Assembly: GCF_902806445.1 (NCBI RefSeq)
Contig: NZ_LR760298.1
Location: 1,922,001 to 1,986,000, forward strand
From: Listeria sp. PSOL-1
GTDB taxonomy: Bacteria; Bacillota; Bacilli; Lactobacillales; Listeriaceae
DNA: 64,000 nt
Reading direction: 5' to 3'
Below the pieces are notes generated by a model. The model worked only from the letters and a program-made list of their open reading frames with translations. It searched no databases and was not told the DNA's origin. Position numbers and translations under genes: made by a program. Position 1 is the first letter of the stretch, and every line of letters begins with the position of its first letter. This document shows positions 22,502-31,941 of this stretch, one piece after another.

Positions 22502-24403
22502 ATGAAATACGAGCAGTTAGCCAGGGAGATTCTCGATAATATCGGGGGAACAGAAAATATTAATAGTGTGTTTCATTGTATTACACGTCTAAGATTTAAA
22601 CTTAAAAATGAGAGTATTGCGAATACAGAAAAAATTAAGTCATTAGATGGCGTTATCTCTGTCCTACAAAGTGGTGGACAGTACCAAGTAGTCATTGGTA
22701 ATAACGTTCCCGATGTTTACAAAGCAGTGCTTGAAGTGGGTGGCATTAGCGCTGAAGGAAGCAATGAGGGAGAAGGTGGAGGAGGAAACATTTTTAATCG
22801 CTTTATTGATATGATTTCCGGCGTCTTTACACCAGTTCTTGGCGTTCTTGCTGCAACAGGTATGATTAAAGGTTTTGCCGCAATGTGCCTTGCCTTCCAT
22901 TGGTTGACAGAAACATCTGGAACCTATCAATTGCTGGCTGCGATAGGAGATTGTCTGTTTTACTTTTTCCCAATTTTCCTAGGCTATACCGCGATGAAAA
23001 AATTTGGAGGAAATATTTTTATCGGAATGGCGATAGGGGCCTCACTTGTTTATCCGACATTAGCCGGAATTATGGCTGGAAAACCACTCTATGTATTGTT
23101 TTCCGGAACGGTTTTTGAGTCACCTATCCATATCACATTCCTTGGGATTCCAGTTATTCTAATGAGCTACGCTTCTTCTGTTATTCCAATTATTGTAGCT
23201 ACATGGTTTGGTTCTAAAGTTGAGAAAATTCTGAAGAAAATGATTCCTGATGTTGTCAAAACTTTCTTAGTACCATTCTTTACATTACTGATTGTCGTAC
23301 CAATTACGTTTTTAGTTATCGGACCAATTGCAACTTGGGCGGGACATTTACTTGGCGCAGGCACGCTTTGGGTTTATAATCTTAGCCCAATTATTGCAGG
23401 TTTACTTCTTGGTGGTTTTTGGCAGGTGTTTGTTATTTTTGGACTCCATTGGGGACTTCTTCCAATTGCCATTAATAACATCGCAACGGTTGGAGGTGAC
23501 CCAATTTTAGCCATGACATTCGGAGCATCTTTTGCGCAAATTGGAGCAGTGCTTGCCGTATTAATTAAATCTAAAAACCAACAACTCAAATCCATTAGTG
23601 TACCAGCATTCATTTCCGGTATTTTCGGCGTAACAGAACCAGCAATTTATGGTGTTACTTTACCTTTGAAAAAACCTTTCATCATTAGCTGCATTGGTGG
23701 AGCAGTTGGTGGAGCAATCATTGGTGTTGCAGGTTCAAAAAGTTATATTATCGGAGGCCTTGGAATCTTTGGAATCCCAAGTTTCATTGGAAAAGGTGAA
23801 CCAATTGGAACTGCTTTCTGGGCAGTTATGGTAGGGATCGTAGTAAGTTTCGTCCTAAGTTTTATCCTTGCTTATTTATTTGGATTTAAGGACCCAGTAA
23901 ACGCATCTAGTGAAAAACCAATTATTCAAGAAGGCGAAACACTGATCGAACGTGAAACCCTTGTTAGTCCTGTTACAGGTATCGTTAAAGCGCTTGGCGA
24001 TGTAAAGGATGAGGCATTTTCATCTGAAGCATTAGGAAAAGGCATTGCCATTTTACCAACAGAAGGAAAAATATTTGCTCCAGCATCAGGAACAGTAACA
24101 ACGATGTTCCCTACAGGACATGCTATTGGAATCACAACGAACGACGGCGCAGAAGTGTTGATTCATATTGGAATGGATACTGTGCAACTTGAAGGTCAAT
24201 ACTTTACTGCTCATGTTAAACAAGGAGATAAGATTGAACAAGGTCAGCTTTTATCTGAATTTGATATTCCGGCAATTCAGGCAGCCGGATATGATATTAC
24301 AACACCCGTTGTTGTAACCAACACAGAAAAATATTTGGACATACTTGTTGTCGATGAAAAAAATATTAAAGAAGGCAATCGTTTAATTACACTTGTCATC
24401 TAA
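22502..24403 (+). CDS. Beta-glucoside PTS transporter, EIIBCA
   Basis: A 633-residue fused permease. The EIIB domain at the N-terminus has the phospho-Cys in FHCITRLRFKL. The EIIC membrane domain spans about 100-460 with GVTEPAIYGV. The EIIA domain at the C-terminus contains HIGMDTVQLEG. It imports and phosphorylates beta-glucosides, feeding 6-phospho-beta-glucosidases such as the gene at 19682. Expression is set by the cre site and antiterminator upstream. Confidence 0.94.
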   Translation: MKYEQLAREILDNIGGTENINSVFHCITRLRFKLKNESIANTEKIKSLDGVISVLQSGGQYQVVIGNNVPDVYKAVLEVGGISAEGSNEGEGGGGNIFNRFIDMISGVFTPVLGVLAATGMIKGFAAMCLAFHWLTETSGTYQLLAAIGDCLFYFFPIFLGYTAMKKFGGNIFIGMAIGASLVYPTLAGIMAGKPLYVLFSGTVFESPIHITFLGIPVILMSYASSVIPIIVATWFGSKVEKILKKMIPDVVKTFLVPFFTLLIVVPITFLVIGPIATWAGHLLGAGTLWVYNLSPIIAGLLLGGFWQVFVIFGLHWGLLPIAINNIATVGGDPILAMTFGASFAQIGAVLAVLIKSKNQQLKSISVPAFISGIFGVTEPAIYGVTLPLKKPFIISCIGGAVGGAIIGVAGSKSYIIGGLGIFGIPSFIGKGEPIGTAFWAVMVGIVVSFVLSFILAYLFGFKDPVNASSEKPIIQEGETLIERETLVSPVTGIVKALGDVKDEAFSSEALGKGIAILPTEGKIFAPASGTVTTMFPTGHAIGITTNDGAEVLIHIGMDTVQLEGQYFTAHVKQGDKIEQGQLLSEFDIPAIQAAGYDITTPVVVTNTEKYLDILVVDEKNIKEGNRLITLVI

Positions 24404-24422
24404 CATAAAGGAACGAATTCAT

Positions 24423-25232
24423 ATGAAAAAACATATTTGGAAAATAGCTCTTGTTGCTTTGTTATTGCTACTGATTGCAGGTTGTGGCACTACTTCAAGC
24501 AGCAAAGAAAATAGCGCTGAAACAGATAAGGACCCGGTCGTTACAATTTATGCAACCCGCCACGGAAAAACGATGCTTAATACAACTCATCGTGCGCAAG
24601 GTTGGTCAGACACTCCACTTACAAAACAAGGGATAGAAGTAGCTGAATACTTAGGAAAAGGAATCAAGGACGTTGATTTTAAAGCAGCCTATTCAAGCGA
24701 TTCCGGCCGAGCAAAAGAAACAGCAAGAATCGTTTTAGATACAAAAGGGCAAAAAAACCTAAAAGTAAAAGCAAGCCCTGATCTACGTGAATTTTGTTTT
24801 GGAACATATGAAGGTGATCTTGATGATAATATGTGGGGAGATGCAGCTAAAAATCTAGGTTATAAAACGGCAGATGATCTACTTGAACAACTAAACAAAG
24901 GCAATATCACAATCGAACAATCCATAGCAGAAATTGTAAAAAATGATAAATCTGGAATGGCCGAAGATTATACTACGGTAAGAAATCGCTCTCAAAAAAA
25001 ATTAAAGCAAATTGTTGAAAATACTAAGAAAAATGGTGGAGGCAATGTCTTGCTAGTTAGCCATGGATTAACGATCGGAGCAATGGTTTCTGATATGACG
25101 GATAAATACAAAGGACAGCAATTAGAAAACGCTAGCGTGACAAAAATAACTTATAAAAATAATAAGTTTAACGTTGAATACGTTGGTGATACATCTTATG
25201 TAGAGAAGGGTAAAGAAAATCGTGAATTATAG
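24423..25232 (+). CDS. Histidine phosphatase superfamily lipoprotein
   Basis: A 269-residue protein with a lipoprotein signal peptide (LLLLLIAGC, Cys near residue 22) and a phosphoglycerate-mutase-like domain. The phospho-acceptor His lies in YATRHGKT and the second catalytic His in LLVSHGLTIG. It therefore likely removes phosphate outside the membrane; the substrate is unknown. I chose ATG 24423, which has AAAGGAA upstream, over an upstream TTG inside the PTS gene. It starts 20 bases after the PTS stop, so it is probably in the same operon. Confidence 0.85.
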   Translation: MKKHIWKIALVALLLLLIAGCGTTSSSKENSAETDKDPVVTIYATRHGKTMLNTTHRAQGWSDTPLTKQGIEVAEYLGKGIKDVDFKAAYSSDSGRAKETARIVLDTKGQKNLKVKASPDLREFCFGTYEGDLDDNMWGDAAKNLGYKTADDLLEQLNKGNITIEQSIAEIVKNDKSGMAEDYTTVRNRSQKKLKQIVENTKKNGGGNVLLVSHGLTIGAMVSDMTDKYKGQQLENASVTKITYKNNKFNVEYVGDTSYVEKGKENREL

Positions 25233-25272
25233 CTGAAATAAACTAACAATAAGCATTTGTTTTAACCTATTT

Positions 25273-25312
25273 CTCCTCTTTAATTGTTTCACGTGAAACA
25301 ATTAAAGAGGAG
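25273..25312. other. parS: parS centromere site in a 40-bp perfect palindrome
   Basis: TGTTTCACGTGAAACA at 25285-25300 is an exact match to the ParB/Spo0J consensus TGTTNCACGTGAAACA. Twelve more bases on each side (CTCCTCTTTAAT / ATTAAAGAGGAG) extend it to a flawless 40-bp palindrome. It lies about 24 kb from oriC, where parS sites cluster in Firmicutes. No long T run follows, so termination alone does not explain it. Confidence 0.93.
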
Positions 25313-25475
25313 AGATTTTAATAATTTACATAAATTAATTGTATGGTTTATCTGTTACATACGTTATAATAAAATATGAATAACTATAAAAGTAAAAATA
25401 AGTATACTTCAGTACAAAATAAAAAAGTTTAAAATTAATAAACCTCAAAATCAAACAACATGCAAGGAGAATAAA

Positions 25476-26330
25476 ATGAAAATCCTACCAGGCAGCAAAA
25501 TTGGCATAATTGCATGCTCAGATGGATGTAACATTTCGAAATCTACTAAATTCCATCAAATGAAAGTTCTACTAGAAAGCAAATTCAACATCGAAATCAT
25601 TCAAGCAAATACATTATATGCCAGTTCAACCAGCCCCTTTAGCGGACCAGCTAAAAAACGAGCGCAAGAATTAATGTCTTTTTATCAAGATGAAGAGATC
25701 GCAGCTATTTTTGATGTTTCTGGGGGGAATGCAGCGAATCAAATTTTAAATTATCTTGATTTCGATATAATTAAAAAGAACCCAAAACCTTTTGTTGGTT
25801 ATAGTGATTTAACTACAATTTTAAATGCCATTTACCAAAAAACAGGAAATCAAGGTTATAATTTCTTATTACAAAATATTGTTTGCAGTCAAAAAAGCTT
25901 AAACAATTTTAAACAAGTATTTATTGATGATGAAAAGATCCCTCTACATGGAAAATGGCTTATAGGGAAGTATTTGGGTAGTTCCATTTTACTTGGCGGT
26001 AATATCCGTTGTTTGCTCAAATTAGCGGGAACAAAGTATTTTCCAGATTTTACAAATAAAATTCTCCTTCTTGAATCTTTAAGTGGCTTAGAAACAAGTA
26101 TCGCAACGTTTATTGCACAATATGAGCAGATCGGTGTTTTTTCTCTATGTGATGCAGTTGTGATTGGACAATTTACAGAAGCAAAGAAGAATGGGAAACA
26201 AGAGATAATTCATCGTATGTTTAAAGATATTGGTGAACGATATCAAATCCCAGTATTACAAACAACACAAGTTGGGCATTCCTCTGATTCAATCCCTGTT
26301 CCAATAGGATCCACAGCCATTTTTTCATAA
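25476..26330 (+). CDS. S66-family peptidase (LD-carboxypeptidase / MccF-like)
   Basis: A 284-residue serine peptidase. The nucleophile is S110 in VGYSDLT, the conserved Glu lies in LLLESLSG and the catalytic His in QVGHSSDSIPVPIG, giving the Ser-Glu-His set of family S66. Members either cut the L,D bond of cytoplasmic muropeptides or inactivate microcin C-like antibiotics; the sequence does not decide between these. AAGGAG precedes the ATG. Confidence 0.87.
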   Translation: MKILPGSKIGIIACSDGCNISKSTKFHQMKVLLESKFNIEIIQANTLYASSTSPFSGPAKKRAQELMSFYQDEEIAAIFDVSGGNAANQILNYLDFDIIKKNPKPFVGYSDLTTILNAIYQKTGNQGYNFLLQNIVCSQKSLNNFKQVFIDDEKIPLHGKWLIGKYLGSSILLGGNIRCLLKLAGTKYFPDFTNKILLLESLSGLETSIATFIAQYEQIGVFSLCDAVVIGQFTEAKKNGKQEIIHRMFKDIGERYQIPVLQTTQVGHSSDSIPVPIGSTAIFS

Positions 26331-26407
26331 AAAAATTAAGCGAATTAGTGTTAAAAAAACGATTTAAGTGGTAACATAAAGTAAAATGGTAAAAGGAGTA
26401 GGTTATT

Positions 26408-26743
26408 ATGAAAGTAGAAGGCTTACTTGGATTTTTAGGAGCAGCACTTGGCATTGGATTTTCACTTATGGTGCTTATGATTCCAGGAATTTCACAAGCT
26501 TTAGAAGAGGAATCATTTGTATTTTATATGTTAACACTTGCGTCGCTAATATTATGTGTAGCCGGTCTAGTAGGTTCATTTATTGTAGGAAGCAAACCAC
26601 TTCTAGGAGGCGCCATGATGGTGCTTGCTGCGATTGGTTGCACAATGAGCGTATCAATCATGTTTTTAATACCAATTTCATTTTTAGGTCTTGGCGGGTT
26701 GATTGCATTAATCAACCATGAAGAAGGACTTGTAGAGGAATAA
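26408..26743 (+). CDS. Small four-helix membrane protein (DUF4064-like)
   Basis: A 111-residue protein with four hydrophobic segments and a short acidic tail (NHEEGLVEE). Glycine-rich helices and layout resemble DUF4064 proteins, which have no known function. A good ribosome binding site (AAAAGGAG) precedes the ATG. The overlapping +1 frame is Arg/Cys-rich and is a shadow. Confidence 0.65.
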   Translation: MKVEGLLGFLGAALGIGFSLMVLMIPGISQALEEESFVFYMLTLASLILCVAGLVGSFIVGSKPLLGGAMMVLAAIGCTMSVSIMFLIPISFLGLGGLIALINHEEGLVEE

Positions 26744-26764
26744 AAGAAAAGTTAACTGTTAGTG

Positions 26765-26784
26765 AGCCTAGTTTATGCTAGGCT
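26765..26784 (+). terminator. Probable terminator
   Basis: AGCCTAG / CTAGGCT stem with a 6-base loop and a short T-rich tail (TGTTT). Moderate strength. Confidence 0.55.
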
Positions 26785-26896
26785 TGTTTAGGTGGTAGTA
26801 TAAACAAGTCAATAATGGGTCTTTAGCCCGTCTTATGCACGTGAAAAGTATGCTAAAATACAACTAACAAAACTTTTAACTAAAGGAAGTGACCTA

Positions 26897-27550
26897 TTGA
26901 ATTTTATTTCTTGGCTCGTTGATTTTATTTTGCATATTGATCAACACTTAGTAGAAATTATTAATACGTTTGGAATTTGGACATATATTATTTTATTTTT
27001 AATTGTGTTTATTGAAACAGGGCTCGTTGTTTTTCCTTTTTTACCAGGAGATTCGCTGCTTTTTGCAGGTGGTGCGTTAGCGGTATTAAACGGATCAGCT
27101 TTAAATGTTGTCATACTTATCATTGTTTTCTGGATTGCGGCTGTTCTTGGCGATACTGTTAATTACCACATTGGCATGAAAATCGGCACAGCTATTCCTG
27201 AAAATAGCTGGTTTGGTAAAATTATCAACCGCGAAAAAATGGAAAAAGCAGAGGCCTTTTTTAATAAGCATGGTGGAAAAACGATTTTTGCTGCGCGCTT
27301 CATGCCATTTATTCGGACATTTGCTCCATTTGTTGCGGGTGCCAGTCGAATGAATTATCGCTATTTCTTAAGTTATAATATTGTTGGCGCAACAGTATGG
27401 GTGCTTCTTTGTACATTAGCTGGCTATTTCTTTGGGAATATCCCGGTTATTAAGGATAATTTTTCATTAGTTGCTATCGGAATTATTATTGTTTCGATTC
27501 TCCCAATGATTATTTCATTTATGAGAGCAAGAATTTCGAAATTGCGATGA
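26897..27550 (+). CDS. DedA/VTT-family membrane protein
   Basis: A 217-residue polytopic protein of the DedA (SNARE-associated/VTT) family. The motifs ETGLVVFPFLPGDSLLFAGG and FAARFMPFIRTFAPFVAGASRMNYRYF are diagnostic. Members move or flip phospholipids or undecaprenyl phosphate and support envelope homeostasis. The start is TTG at 26897 with AAAGGAAGTG upstream. A strong terminator follows. Confidence 0.92.
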   Translation: MNFISWLVDFILHIDQHLVEIINTFGIWTYIILFLIVFIETGLVVFPFLPGDSLLFAGGALAVLNGSALNVVILIIVFWIAAVLGDTVNYHIGMKIGTAIPENSWFGKIINREKMEKAEAFFNKHGGKTIFAARFMPFIRTFAPFVAGASRMNYRYFLSYNIVGATVWVLLCTLAGYFFGNIPVIKDNFSLVAIGIIIVSILPMIISFMRARISKLR

Positions 27551-27597
27551 AAATAGTGACTAGATATTTAATATGTATATCTAGTCACTATTTTTTT
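27551..27597 (+). terminator. Strong terminator after the DedA gene
   Basis: A 17-bp perfect stem begins AAATAGTGACTAGATAT, followed by a T run. Confidence 0.92.
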
Positions 27598-27649
27598 ACG
27601 ATTTTGCTTCAAATAAAATTTTCTGCTTTTCTCGAAGGAGGATATAAAA

Positions 27650-28348
27650 ATGCTAAAAGTAGATAATGTGAACGTTTCAATCAAAAAGACCTGTATTTTA
27701 GAGGGGTTAACTTTACATATCGATTATGGAGAAGTAGCCGGTTTAGTAGCGCCAAATGGTTACGGGAAAACAACGTTATTAAAAACAATTGCTGGTTTAA
27801 CAAAAATCGTTAGTGGCGATGTATTTGTTGAAGATGTCTCATTAACTAAACATTCGCCTTTTTACAATAAAAACCTCTTTTTTTTCCAAAATGTTGAGTC
27901 ATTATATTTAAATCTAACGGTCTTAGAACATTTAGAATTCGTGAAAAAATCGTGGCAATCTTCTAAAAATATTGATTTTGTCATTCAAACTTTAAAAATG
28001 GAGAGTTATAAAAATAAGAAAGTAAAACAACTTTCTTTAGGTATGAAGCAACATCTTTTGATTGCTATGGCGATTATTAGTGAAGCATCGTTAATTTTGA
28101 TGGATGAGCCTTTTAATGGCCTTGATCCTTCAAGTGTTAAAATTGTTAGCCATATCATAAAACAAATGGCGAACGAAAAAAAGAGTTTCCTTTTTTCATC
28201 GCATATACTTAGTCATATTGATTTAATTTGTTCAAAAGTCCTTTTTTTAAAAGACAAAAAAATTATTTTAGTAGAAGATCTATTACATCAAAAATTTACA
28301 AATACCGAAAAAAATTATAATTTACTATACGAGGAGATTAGCTTATGA
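27650..28348 (+). CDS. ABC transporter ATP-binding protein
   Basis: A 232-residue nucleotide-binding domain. Walker A is APNGYGKTT, the signature is LSLGMKQ (a variant of LSGGQ) and Walker B is LILMDEP, followed by a DPSSV D-loop. It overlaps the permease gene by four bases (ATGA), so the two are coupled. The permease type suggests an exporter; the substrate is unknown. AAGGAGG precedes the ATG. Confidence 0.9.
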   Translation: MLKVDNVNVSIKKTCILEGLTLHIDYGEVAGLVAPNGYGKTTLLKTIAGLTKIVSGDVFVEDVSLTKHSPFYNKNLFFFQNVESLYLNLTVLEHLEFVKKSWQSSKNIDFVIQTLKMESYKNKKVKQLSLGMKQHLLIAMAIISEASLILMDEPFNGLDPSSVKIVSHIIKQMANEKKSFLFSSHILSHIDLICSKVLFLKDKKIILVEDLLHQKFTNTEKNYNLLYEEISL

Positions 28349-29478
28349 ATTTAATGACATTTGAAGCAAAAAAGTTTTTTCGTTCAAGAAAAAATATTGC
28401 GATGTTTATCGCCAGTTTGTTCATTGTCACTGGCAACTATATCCTTATTACGATATATGATAATACAGAAGTTGAGAAAAATTTTTATTCTGTGAATGCT
28501 GGAGAACTAAGCAATTCTATCTCTGAATTAGAAAGCGTGGCTAAAAACCAACCAGAAGCAAAAAAAGCTTTAGAAATTACAAAAAAAGAATACGAAATCG
28601 TTAACCATCAAGTTTTAGCCATTGAACAAAAAGACTGGAAAACTTTTTTGAATGAACAAGTTGAATACGATAAGTTACAGTTACAAGGTATGCAGCAAGG
28701 TACAGTGCCTTTAGAAGAACAACAAATTCGGGATATACATAAAAACATTGCGCTAAATAGCTATTTAGCGGCTCATGACTTAAAACCTGAAATTGCGGGT
28801 GTAAATAAGATGGGCTTCAATTATACATATCATTTGCTAAAATTGTTGATGCCTTTTATCGGAACCTTATTTGTGATCATTTTAGCTATTGATGTTCTTA
28901 ATTCTGAAAAAATTAATAAAAGCCGTGATTTTATAAATACATTACCTTTTAGTAAAACGCGGATTCTTCATGCAAAAATGGCTACTTACATTATTTATGT
29001 TAGTATTTTACTTTTATTCGTGGTTATTCTAGCTTTTGTCGTAGGTAGCATATTTAGCGGTGCGGGTAGTTGGAATTATCCAATTGCTTATCAGGGTATT
29101 TCTCCGGAAGAGGTTACGATAGTTAGCGTGTCAATTTATATAATGAAATATTTAGCGTTAATGCTGATCTTAATTATTTTTCTCATATTCTTGATGACTT
29201 TTATTAGCTTATTTATTCAAAATGATTTCATCGTTTTGATTGTTGGATTAGTTGTTGTTTTACTGCCATATTCTTTGAGTGTTTATAGCTCTTTAGTAAG
29301 CGGCAATATGGCTCTGTTTCCTGTTTTTTATTTTAATTTTACGGATATTTTAAGTGGAAAGGCGTTACTTGCGAATGCGAATCTCACTTTTAAAAATGCG
29401 ATTTTATGTTTGTCATTATATAGCCTACTATTATACATGTTGATTTTTGGTACGGTGCGTTTTAAACAAAGAATATAA
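28345..29478 (+). CDS. ABC transporter permease (ABC-2-like)
   Basis: A 377-residue protein: one N-terminal helix, an extracytoplasmic coiled-coil-rich region (about 45-155), then five helices. The SEKINKSRDFINTLPFSKTRILHAK segment is typical of ABC-2 exporters. It forms a two-gene exporter with the ATPase before it. The substrate is unknown. Confidence 0.82.
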   Translation: MNLMTFEAKKFFRSRKNIAMFIASLFIVTGNYILITIYDNTEVEKNFYSVNAGELSNSISELESVAKNQPEAKKALEITKKEYEIVNHQVLAIEQKDWKTFLNEQVEYDKLQLQGMQQGTVPLEEQQIRDIHKNIALNSYLAAHDLKPEIAGVNKMGFNYTYHLLKLLMPFIGTLFVIILAIDVLNSEKINKSRDFINTLPFSKTRILHAKMATYIIYVSILLLFVVILAFVVGSIFSGAGSWNYPIAYQGISPEEVTIVSVSIYIMKYLALMLILIIFLIFLMTFISLFIQNDFIVLIVGLVVVLLPYSLSVYSSLVSGNMALFPVFYFNFTDILSGKALLANANLTFKNAILCLSLYSLLLYMLIFGTVRFKQRI

Positions 29479-29481
29479 AAA

Positions 29482-29522
29482 AATGGAGCAAGTCACCTTT
29501 TTAGTGGTGTCTTGCTCCATTT
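29482..29522. terminator. Bidirectional terminator between the ABC permease and rpsR
   Basis: A stem built on AAAATGGAGCAAG / CTTGCTCCATTTT, with inner CACC / GTGGTG pairing, lies between convergent genes and has T runs in both directions. Confidence 0.88.
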
Positions 29523-29526
29523 TGAA

Positions 29527-29766
29527 TTATTTTTCGTCAGCAACAAATGGAAGTAAAGCCATTTGACGAGCGCGTTTGATAGCAACAGTAAGTTTACGTT
29601 GGTGTTTAGCGCATGTGCCAGTTACACGACGAGGTAAGATCTTGCCTCGTTCGGAAACGAATTTTTTAAGAAGTTCTACATCTTTATAGTCGATGTGTGT
29701 AATGCCGTTCGCTGTGAAGTAACATACCTTCTTACGACGACGGCCACCTCTGCGTCCTCCAGCCAT
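29527..29766 (-). CDS. rpsR: 30S ribosomal protein S18
   Basis: A 79-residue protein of standard size, with [42 protein letters not shown]. The ATG at 29766 has GGAGGAG upstream; an in-frame upstream ATG lies within that ribosome binding site and was rejected. Last gene of the rpsF-ssb-rpsR operon; S18 pairs with S6 in the ribosome platform. Confidence 0.98.
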   Translation of the reverse strand: MAGGRRGGRRRKKVCYFTANGITHIDYKDVELLKKFVSERGKILPRRVTGTCAKHQRKLTVAIKRARQMALLPFVADEK

Positions 29767-29822
29767 TCTTTTCTCCTCCATTCTGAATAAAATTAAGTTG
29801 GTTTCAGTGTACGAATCTTAGC

Positions 29823-30329
29823 TTAGAATGGTAAATCATCGTCGGAAATGTCGATTGGTTTGCCATCATTTGCAAAAGGATCGTTGTTTGATTGCTGAAA
29901 ACCTTGAGATGAGGATTGTTGGTTCTGATTGTATCCATTGCTAGTATTCTGTTGGTTGTAATTGTTACCAGCGGAATTCTGATAGCCATTCGTGCTACCC
30001 TGGTTTGAATTACGCGGTTCTAGAAATTGAACACTTTCAGCAACCACTTCTGTTACATATACACGCTTGCCGTCTTGTCCCTCATAATTTCGTGTTTGAA
30101 CGCGACCGTCAACACCAGCAAGGCTTCCTTTTTTAAGGAAATTTGCTACGTTTTCAGCCGGTTTCCGCCAAACTACGCAATTAATAAAGTCCGCTTCACG
30201 TTCTCCTTGTTGGTTTGTAAATGTGCGATTAACAGCTAGTGTAAAAGTCGCAACAGCTACACCTGATGGAGTATAGCGAAGTTCTGGATCTTTTGTTAAA
30301 CGGCCTACTAAAATTACACGGTTCATCAT
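29823..30329 (-). CDS. ssb: Single-stranded DNA-binding protein
   Basis: This 168-residue protein coats ssDNA in replication and repair. The N-terminal OB fold ([19 protein letters not shown]) is followed by a Gln/Asn/Ser-rich linker and the acidic tip DISDDDLPF, which recruits partner enzymes. The start with AGAGGAGG at normal spacing is at 30329; longer upstream frames lack support. Confidence 0.98.
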   Translation of the reverse strand: MMNRVILVGRLTKDPELRYTPSGVAVATFTLAVNRTFTNQQGEREADFINCVVWRKPAENVANFLKKGSLAGVDGRVQTRNYEGQDGKRVYVTEVVAESVQFLEPRNSNQGSTNGYQNSAGNNYNQQNTSNGYNQNQQSSSQGFQQSNNDPFANDGKPIDISDDDLPF

Positions 30330-30385
30330 ACAGAAACATCCTCCTCTCATTTAGTAAATCAAGGTTTTAACCCTTGAGAATGTGT

Positions 30386-30679
30386 TTATTCTTCTTCTTT
30401 AGTAACCATATGACGAATGATATCATCATTGATTTTTGCTAAACGGTCAAATTCGTTGATAGAATCTGCTTTGTCAGCTGTCATCTTAACAATGTGGTAA
30501 AAACCGTCATGGAAGTCTTGGATTTCGTAAGCCAAGCGACGTTTTCCCCATTCTTTAGATTCGATGATTTCCGCGCCATTGTTTGTTAAGATTTCGTTAA
30601 AGCGTTCTACTAGAGCTTTTTTATCTTCGTCTTCAATGTTTGGGCGGATAATGTACATGATTTCGTACTTTTTAGCCAT
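30386..30679 (-). CDS. rpsF: 30S ribosomal protein S6
   Basis: A 97-residue S6 with [19 protein letters not shown] and [14 protein letters not shown]. The start ATG at 30679 has AAGGAGGTG upstream; the longer frame is not supported. It leads the rpsF-ssb-rpsR operon. Confidence 0.98.
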   Translation of the reverse strand: MAKKYEIMYIIRPNIEDEDKKALVERFNEILTNNGAEIIESKEWGKRRLAYEIQDFHDGFYHIVKMTADKADSINEFDRLAKINDDIIRHMVTKEEE

Positions 30680-30683
30680 CTTT

Positions 30684-30720
30684 TTACACCTCCTTGTGGT
30701 CTTAGCGGCTCTGATAAGCC
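30684..30720 (-). promoter_or_regulatory. rpsF leader: S6:S18-type autoregulatory RNA element
   Basis: On the minus strand GGCTTATCAGAGCC forms a small hairpin followed by GCTAAGACCAC and the AAGGAGGTG ribosome binding site. The hairpin with an adjacent CCG and the sequestered ribosome binding site fits the conserved rpsF leader motif bound by the S6:S18 complex. Excess protein would block rpsF translation. Confidence 0.65.
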
Positions 30721-30812
30721 AAAAACAGCATATCTCTTTATTTCTGAGTACCTTTAGCACTTTTCGATAAAGAAGCGAGCAAGGAATAATTTATAATTAC
30801 TCACAATTAGAT

Positions 30813-30841
30813 ATTATATCATAGTAGCGATAAAGCGGCAA
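30813..30841 (-). promoter_or_regulatory. Promoter of the rpsF-ssb-rpsR operon
   Basis: On the minus strand TTGCCG and TATAAT are spaced by 17 bases, placing the transcript start about 125 bases before rpsF. The 200 bases to its right, up to the agr upstream region, contain nothing recognisable. Confidence 0.65.
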
Positions 30842-31040
30842 TAAATACCTGCTTTTATTTTCTTTTCGCTAAGCTTGGATTAACTATAGCACACCCGAAA
30901 ATTGGCCGCAATGCTTTTCATTAAAGTTGTATTTTCCAGGACAATATGAATTTTTAGATACCTAAAGCAAGAAAACATTCGCCACAGGTACAATTCAGTC
31001 TAAATAGGTCTAAATGCTTCAGGGTTAGATAATATTATAC

Positions 31041-31178
31041 ATTTGAAAATTCTGTATAATATACTAAAACTCTTAAAAATGAGCTGATTTTAGTCGTTTA
31101 TGACAAGAAACGGACATTTCATTACATTTTTGGTTTTTTTAGCGCATTTCATTGTAAAATAGGAATTGGAGGTGGAGA
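31041..31178 (+). promoter_or_regulatory. agr upstream region, repeat copy A
   Basis: It contains TTGAAAATTCTGTATAATA, then TCGTTTATGACAAGAAACGG and a direct repeat ACATTTCATT-ACATTTTTGG, then TTGTAAAAT before the agrB ribosome binding site. Most of this is repeated at 31942 and 33258. The -35 region of the last promoter is poor, as expected for an activated promoter. The repeat is a candidate AgrA site (inference). Confidence 0.6.
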
Positions 31179-31180
31179 GA

Positions 31181-31804
31181 TTGAGTAGCACAACCCAAAA
31201 ATTAGCTTTTAGCGAGAAATTAGCAAATCGGATTATTTCCAAAGAACGTTGGAAAGATGATGAGGAAGGTTACTTAAAAGTTAAGTACGGGTTAGAAGTC
31301 ATTATCATTAATGTCACCAAGTTGGTGATCGTTTGGGTGGCTGCACTGATTTTAGGTGTATTTTTCCAAATGTTGGTCGTGCATCTTACATATCTTATTT
31401 TGCGCCGTTATTCATTCGGCTTACATGCAAAAAATAGCTTTGTTTGTACACTGACTAGTCTAGCGATGTTTGCTTTGGGCCCATTTTTATTTCAAAATGT
31501 TTCTTCTAATAACATAGCTGTCGTGATGGTATTTGCCTTTGTGTTATTCAATATGTATTTATTTGCTCCAGCTGATACTGAAAGCTTGCCGTTGATGAAC
31601 AAGGACAATCGAAAAAAATTAAAGAGAAAAGCAGTGGTGAGTACTGTGATAATAACGGGAATTACAGTGTTCATACCATTTGCAGAGATGAAAACATTAA
31701 TCATGTTAGGAGCGTTATATCAAGCGATCTGTATCAATCCAATCACGTACAAAGTTTTAAGAAGGCAGTATCAGAACTATCGTTTTTATGAATCAGAAGT
31801 TTAG
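31181..31804 (+). CDS. agrB: AgrB autoinducer-processing peptidase
   Basis: A 207-residue membrane cysteine peptidase that trims AgrD and forms the thiolactone of the quorum-sensing peptide. The catalytic His lies in YSFGLHAKN; the family Cys is in the following TSLAMF segment (FVCTL). LFAPADTESLPL is a family hallmark. TTG at 31181 follows GGAGGTGGAGA; a TTG 15 bases earlier lies within that site. Unusually, agrD is 2 kb away, with two decayed agrB copies between. Confidence 0.93.
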   Translation: MSSTTQKLAFSEKLANRIISKERWKDDEEGYLKVKYGLEVIIINVTKLVIVWVAALILGVFFQMLVVHLTYLILRRYSFGLHAKNSFVCTLTSLAMFALGPFLFQNVSSNNIAVVMVFAFVLFNMYLFAPADTESLPLMNKDNRKKLKRKAVVSTVIITGITVFIPFAEMKTLIMLGALYQAICINPITYKVLRRQYQNYRFYESEV

Positions 31805-31941
31805 CACGGACTTGGGGCCATGGGTATTTAACGGGAAATGGCTGTGGCTCTTCAATGATTTGAGCATCGAAATTTAGAGTTATAACAGAATAAGGGTTTT
31901 TGGGGGATCATATCAGATGTTATGGTTCCTTTATTATTTTT

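Noticed and set aside
26386-26721. 111-codon frame overlapping the DUF4064-like gene
   Set aside because: Arg/Cys/Ser-rich shadow in another frame; the hydrophobic frame at 26408 has the ribosome binding site.
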